Shown here: positions 59,713-64,000 of the stretch, one piece after another
How positions within the stretch are numbered: the first letter of the stretch is position 1
How the letters are laid out: each line of letters begins with the position of its first letter
Assembly (NCBI GenBank): GCA_027533185.1
Contig: JAPZTS010000011.1
Span: 62,001 to 126,000 of the forward strand
From: Leptospira sp.
Lineage (GTDB): Bacteria > Spirochaetota > Leptospiria > Leptospirales > Leptospiraceae
Direction of reading: 5' to 3'
DNA length: 64,000 bases
The notes under the pieces: generated by a model
What the model saw: the letters and a program-made list of their open reading frames with translations, nothing else
Database searches by the model: none
What the model was told of the DNA's origin: nothing
Made by a program: the position numbers and the translations under genes

Positions 59713-61022
59713 TTAAGGACTTAGTCGGTAGATCATCCGTGGAAACGGAATGCATTCGCGTATATGTGGAAGTCCCGCAATCCACGCGATTACTCTCTCG
59801 AGTCCCATTCCAAATCCAGCATGTGGGCACGAACCAAAGCGTCTGAGATCAAGATACCACTCATAGTCTGAAACCGGTAATCCTTCTTCCATAAGTCTCT
59901 CTCTGATCTTTTCCAAAGATTCTTCTCGTTCTGAACCGCCAATAATCTCACCAATTCCATCCGGAGCGATTAGATCAGCTGAAAGAACAGTCCTTGGATC
60001 CGTTGGATTTTGTTTCATATAAAATGCTTTAATCTCCCGAGGGAAGTTTTTGATAAAAACAGCCGTGCCGAAGTGATCGGTTAGGATTTGCTCACGTTCT
60101 GCATTGATATCTTCACCAAACTGAAGATCTTCACCCTTGGAACGTAGGAGTTCAATGGCATCTCCATACTCGATTCGAACAAAGGGAGATTCGATCAATT
60201 TGAGTAGTGGTTCTGGATCCCGCTCCAAAATCTGAAGTTCGGTCTTTGTCCGTTCCAGAGTCGTTTTTAGGATCGATTTCACAAAGGTTTCCTGAAAATC
60301 CAGGCTTTCCTCATGGCTCATAAAGGCAGTCTCAGCTTCTACCATCCAAAATTCGGTTAAATGGCGACGGGTTTTACTCTTCTCTGCCCGAAACGTTGGT
60401 CCAAAACAATACACTTTAGAATGCGCAAAAACGGCGGATTCCAAGTACAGTTGACCGGTTTGCGCGAGATAGGCCTGACCTAGATCAAAATATTCTGTTG
60501 AAAAGAGAGTTCCAGCGGACTCGCCAATGGACCCAGTTAGGATGGGGGTATCGATCAAATTGTAGTCTGCATTTCGAAAGAACTCTCGAATGGCAAAGGA
60601 AAGCTCGGATCGGATTTTTAAAATGGCTAGCTGGCGCCTAGAACGGGGAGCCAGAGATGGCGGTTGTTGTGTAGGAAATCAGGACCGTGTTCTTTGGGTG
60701 TTATCGGATAATTCTCGGAAGCACCAATGACTTCTAAATCATCTAAAAGAATTTCAACGCCATTCGGCGCTTTAGGGCTTTCTTGCCAATGACCTTTTAC
60801 CTGTAGCGATGTCTCTTGTGTGAGGGCTTTGTAGGTTTTGAATCGATCTTCTCCGATCTTCTCTTTTTCAATCACGACCTGGAGGATCTCTCCCTCAGTT
60901 CGGAGCTGTAAAAATTGAACATGGTTATTCCCTCGTATCCCCTGCAACCAACCCTTCTTTTCGACGAAGGAGGCAAGGCCTTTGGAATTTGTTTGTTTTG
61001 TTTCTGTGGAAGTATTTTGCAT
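59713..61022 (-). pseudogene. asnS: Asparaginyl-tRNA synthetase, frame-interrupted in the middle
   Basis: Frame 1 from ATG 61022 encodes the OB-fold anticodon-binding domain ending NNRHLWLP, then goes out of frame and stops. The same gene continues in another frame as [15 protein letters not shown] to the class II catalytic core ([33 protein letters not shown]). The break is at a four-C run (plus-strand G at 60643-60646). Bacillus AsnRS has HLWLRSKRQ at this place, so the sequence has two extra bases or lacks one. Removing two bases gives about 435 residues, the normal size. A base-call error is likely because the enzyme charges tRNA-Asn, but slippage cannot be excluded. Confidence 0.88.
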
Positions 61023-61076
61023 GGATGGTTTTTCTGTTTGCCAGTTCGATTTTCCCTGAAAATCTGAACCTACTGA

Positions 61077-61952
61077 ATGAATTCTCCCATCCTATTAGAC
61101 GGTAAAGCGATTTCCGAAAAAATCCGAAACGGGATCGCACTTCGATTGCAAAAAGAAAAGGAAAATGGAAATGGAGTTCCAACTCTTGCCACAATCCTTG
61201 TCGGTAATAACCCTGCCTCCGAAACCTATGTGAACATGAAGATAAAAGCCTGCGAAAAAGTAGGAATGAATTCTAAATATGTTCGTCTTGGGCAAGAGAC
61301 TACCACAGAAGACTTGTTAGTTGAAATAAATAAACTAAATTTGGATCCTAGTATTCATGGAATTTTATTGCAGCATCCTGTCCCCCACCAAATTGATGAG
61401 AGACGGTGCTTCGATGCCATTTCCATAGAAAAAGATGTGGATGGAGTTACTACACATTCCTTTGGTAAACTATCCATGGGAATGGAGGCGTATTACCCTT
61501 GTACGCCGTACGGAATGGTTCTTCTCCTCAAAGAATATGGGATCGAAATTACAGGCAAACATGCAGTCGTGGTAGGTAGGTCCCCCATCTTAGGCAAACC
61601 TATGGCCATTATGCTTACAAATCTGGATGCTACAGTCACACTCTGTCATTCTAAAACGAAGGACCTCCCAAAAATAGTGCAAACAGCTGATCTCATAGTT
61701 GGTGCAGTGGGCAAACCAGAATTTATTAAAGCGGATTGGATCAAAGAAGGTGCTGTGGTTTTGGACGCCGGGTATAATGTTGGTAATGTGGGAGACATTG
61801 AAATTTCCCGTGCCAAGGAAAAATCTTCCTACTTTACACCAGTGCCCGGTGGAGTTGGGCCTATGACTATTTCTGTTTTGCTTTTGCAAACCATGTATTC
61901 TTTTTTACGACAGTTTTCACCCAAGTTGGACCGAGATGCCTACTACAGTTAG
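61077..61952 (+). CDS. folD: Methylenetetrahydrofolate dehydrogenase/cyclohydrolase FolD
   Basis: 291 residues. Supplies 10-formyltetrahydrofolate, the donor used by Fmt at the other end of the window. Catalytic Lys55 lies in YVNMKIKAC; other signatures are GILLQHPVPHQI, KDVDGVTTHSFG, the NADP-binding VVVGRSPILGKPMA and PVPGGVGPMTISVLLLQ. Complete length. It is divergent from asnS with 54 bases between, and overlaps the next gene by 17 bases. Confidence 0.96.
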   Translation: MNSPILLDGKAISEKIRNGIALRLQKEKENGNGVPTLATILVGNNPASETYVNMKIKACEKVGMNSKYVRLGQETTTEDLLVEINKLNLDPSIHGILLQHPVPHQIDERRCFDAISIEKDVDGVTTHSFGKLSMGMEAYYPCTPYGMVLLLKEYGIEITGKHAVVVGRSPILGKPMAIMLTNLDATVTLCHSKTKDLPKIVQTADLIVGAVGKPEFIKADWIKEGAVVLDAGYNVGNVGDIEISRAKEKSSYFTPVPGGVGPMTISVLLLQTMYSFLRQFSPKLDRDAYYS

Positions 61953-62904
61953 TTTTGATGAGTGCTTTCAAACCTTTCCCAAGCTAGATCCTCCGAGCGA
62001 TTTAGAATCATTTTGGAAAGAAGAAATCCAAAGTCTTAAAAAAATTCCCATTAAGGAAACATATAAAACGATTCTGAAAGGGTCGTTTATTTGGGAATCT
62101 TTAAATGATGTTAGTTTTCAATCGGCAGGCAATTACACGATTCATGGAAAATTGGCTATACCAAGAAAACGTGGTGATCGGCCTGTGGTTGTTCAATTTC
62201 ACGACTATATGAGTACGCCTGAAGAAATTCTAAAAGGATATTCTGAAATTGGTGTTGCCCAGCTCCACATAACTTTGCGAGGACATGGGGCAGAAATGAT
62301 TGAAGCTCCCATCGATCCTCAAACTGGGAAAACTCCACCGAACTGGAGTCCTAATTACTTCTCAGAAAGACTTGATTCGAAATCCGAATTTTATATGCGA
62401 AATCTTTATTTGGATGTTTTAAGAACCATAGAGTTTTTACGACTGAGCGATGGAATTGATGGAGATAAAATCATTCTGCATGGACGTTCCCTTGGGTCCG
62501 CATTAGCAGTGTTCGGTGCAGCGTTTTCTGATCGGGTAAAAGGTTTGATCTTGGAAACACCCAGCTTTTGTTTTATTGACAAGGACCAACTCTCATTAAA
62601 AACGAATCCTTGGGTTCGAGAACTTTTACCATCAGTGGAAAAACGGGCGACCAAGAAGATTGATTTTAAAAAGGAATTAGCCTACTTTGACGCAATTCAT
62701 TTTGCGAAAAAGATTAAAATTCCTGCCCTTTTTTCATGTGGTATGGTCGATGAAAAATCCCATCCAAAGGCTGTATTTGCACTCTTTAACCATATGAATT
62801 GTGATAAACGTATGCAGTTGTACCCCCAAGAAGGAAACGAAGCGGGCGGAGAAAAACAAGCAAACGCCAATTTAGAATTTGTAAAAGAAGTTTTTGGTGT
62901 ATGA
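61936..62904 (+). CDS. AXE1/cephalosporin-C deacetylase-like esterase
   Basis: 322 residues. The acetyl-xylan esterase fold is recognised by the N-terminal helix with W at LESFWKEEI, HDYMSTPEEI, LRGHGAEM, the nucleophile Ser in HGRSLGSALAVF and a late Asp/His region. It lacks a signal peptide, so it is cytoplasmic and may remove acetyl groups from small molecules or sugars. It overlaps folD and cysS (ATGA), hence an operon. Confidence 0.85.
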   Translation: MPTTVSFDECFQTFPKLDPPSDLESFWKEEIQSLKKIPIKETYKTILKGSFIWESLNDVSFQSAGNYTIHGKLAIPRKRGDRPVVVQFHDYMSTPEEILKGYSEIGVAQLHITLRGHGAEMIEAPIDPQTGKTPPNWSPNYFSERLDSKSEFYMRNLYLDVLRTIEFLRLSDGIDGDKIILHGRSLGSALAVFGAAFSDRVKGLILETPSFCFIDKDQLSLKTNPWVRELLPSVEKRATKKIDFKKELAYFDAIHFAKKIKIPALFSCGMVDEKSHPKAVFALFNHMNCDKRMQLYPQEGNEAGGEKQANANLEFVKEVFGV

Positions 62905-64000
62905 GTGACTCTTATTTAGATTTTTATTTTACGAATACAAAATCAGGAACCAAAGAAAAATTTATTCCAAAAAGTTTTGAAAATGTAAAGATCTATTCCT
63001 GCGGACCAACTGTTTACAATTTTGCACACATAGGAAATATAAGAAGTTTTTTATTCGTTGATATTCTTCGAAGGTCATTGTTGTTAGGTGGTTATAAGTT
63101 AAACCAATCAATGAATATTACCGATATTGATGATAAAATCATCAATGAATCCATAAAAAAGGGAATTTCGATTCAGGATTTTACAAAACCATGGACGGAT
63201 GCTTTTTTTAAGGACTTAGAAACTCTAAATGTTTTAAAACTGGAGCACTACCCCAAGGCAACAGAATCCATTGAAGCGATGGTAGATTTGGTGAATCGTT
63301 TGGATAAGAATGGGTTGGTATATGAAAAGGACGGAAGTTATTACTTTTCAATTTCTAATTTTAAACAATACGGATCACTTTCAAAAATTGATGTAAGTGG
63401 TATGAAATCGGGTGTAAGGTATGATGCGGATGAATACGAGAAAGATGATGTTCGCGATTTTGTACTTTGGAAGAATAAAAAAGAGGAAAATGAAACTTGT
63501 TTTTCCACACATCTTGGTGAAGGCAGGCCTGGTTGGCACTTAGAATGTTCTGCGATGATTCGAAAAATATATGGATCTGGAATTGACATTCATACTGGAG
63601 GTATAGATCTCCTATTCCCTCACCACGAAAATGAAATGGCTCAATCGCTCGGAGCTTATCCAAATGAAGAGTTCGTTGGAACTTGGTTGCACTGTGAACA
63701 TCTTCTTGTAGATGGTGAGAAAATGTCGAAAAGTAAAGGGAATTTCTATACTTTGCGGGATCTTTTGGATCAGGATGTCAAACCTGATGTCGTTAGATAC
63801 CACCTTATATCTGCTCACTATCGATCTAAGCTCAATTTTTCAATTTCAAAGTTAAATGATTCTAAACAAGCATTAGAAAGAATACAAAATACCTTAAATC
63901 GTATATTGGATTTTTCTGTAATTGAATCCCTGATTGACCAGATAAATGATGTTTCACAATCCTACCCGGTTCCTTTTGTTAATACAGATCTCAAGGAACT
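62901..64000 (+). CDS. cysS: Cysteinyl-tRNA synthetase (partial, runs off the window)
   Basis: Starts at ATG 62901, overlapping the esterase by ATGA, and stays open to base 64000. Signatures: YSCGPTVYNFAHIGN near residues 32-46, with a zinc Cys and the HIGH-type motif written HIGN, then GGIDLLFPHHENEMAQS and KMSKSKGN. It charges tRNA-Cys and class I features are complete up to the edge. The C-terminal anticodon-binding part is cut off. Confidence 0.96.
   Translation, partial: MSDSYLDFYFTNTKSGTKEKFIPKSFENVKIYSCGPTVYNFAHIGNIRSFLFVDILRRSLLLGGYKLNQSMNITDIDDKIINESIKKGISIQDFTKPWTDAFFKDLETLNVLKLEHYPKATESIEAMVDLVNRLDKNGLVYEKDGSYYFSISNFKQYGSLSKIDVSGMKSGVRYDADEYEKDDVRDFVLWKNKKEENETCFSTHLGEGRPGWHLECSAMIRKIYGSGIDIHTGGIDLLFPHHENEMAQSLGAYPNEEFVGTWLHCEHLLVDGEKMSKSKGNFYTLRDLLDQDVKPDVVRYHLISAHYRSKLNFSISKLNDSKQALERIQNTLNRILDFSVIESLIDQINDVSQSYPVPFVNTDLKE

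Overview
The window is a dense, low-GC, mostly co-directional bacterial chromosome segment that fits a spirochaete of the genus Leptospira. The reasons are a full-length B12-dependent ribonucleotide reductase, a complete type II secretion operon with GspN, lipoproteins with relaxed lipoboxes, frequent TTG/GTG starts with 1-, 4- and 11-base overlaps, and a Bacteroidetes-type three-subunit SdhCAB. The genus call is an inference; the species cannot be read from this sequence alone. No phage, insertion sequence, CRISPR array or rRNA was seen. There is one tRNA (Asn).

Layout. 1-8.4 kb: tail of priA, fmt, a PASTA membrane protein, rpe, then the ribosome/RNA cluster rpsP-khpA-rimM-trmD-rplS-rnhB, followed by an unknown protein, an FlhB C-terminal-like protein, a degenerate HD-GYP protein, yraN and a 66-residue protein with a structured leader. 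8.4-23.3 kb: comM (minus), a lipoprotein, a LysM/M23 endopeptidase and gspC-D-E-F-G-H-I-J-K-L-M-N as one tightly packed operon ending at a bidirectional terminator. 23.5-27.1 kb: nrdJ (minus). 27.3-35.9 kb: tRNA-Asn, a YkuD protein, an unknown protein, a DUF2817 peptidase-like protein, a lipase-like hydrolase, DoxX, a Ca2+-type P-ATPase, a lipoprotein, an SPFH protein and a small broken membrane gene. 36.0-39.4 kb: sdhCAB. 39.5-43.2 kb (minus): lepA, a PLP enzyme and a frame-interrupted glycosyltransferase. 43.3-50.6 kb: eno-ftsB-like-clpP-yheT-like-tldD-tldE and two unknown genes. 50.6-58.9 kb: a CTP-dependent kinase-like membrane protein, a STAS protein, a coiled-coil protein, a SurA-like lipoprotein, a tandem-HTH regulator, an NSS symporter with a 38-residue small subunit, a DinG-type helicase and an LPP20-like protein. 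58.9-64 kb: a TPR protein and frame-interrupted asnS (minus), then folD, an AXE1-type esterase and the start of cysS.

How the genes work together. Most of the window is housekeeping: translation, ribosome maturation, division, proteolysis, respiration and one-carbon metabolism. The main specialised module is secretion. The peptidoglycan hydrolase just upstream of gspC could open the wall for the secretion apparatus. The most unusual signals are two tandem CsrA-type hairpins in front of the 66-residue gene; rnhB with no ATG/GTG/TTG start; three interrupted genes (a glycosyltransferase at an A10 tract, asnS at a C4 run, and a two-helix membrane gene with an in-frame TAG); and two small membrane ORFs beside larger membrane genes. 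The three interruptions, one in an essential gene, may partly reflect consensus errors and should be checked against reads before any biological reading.
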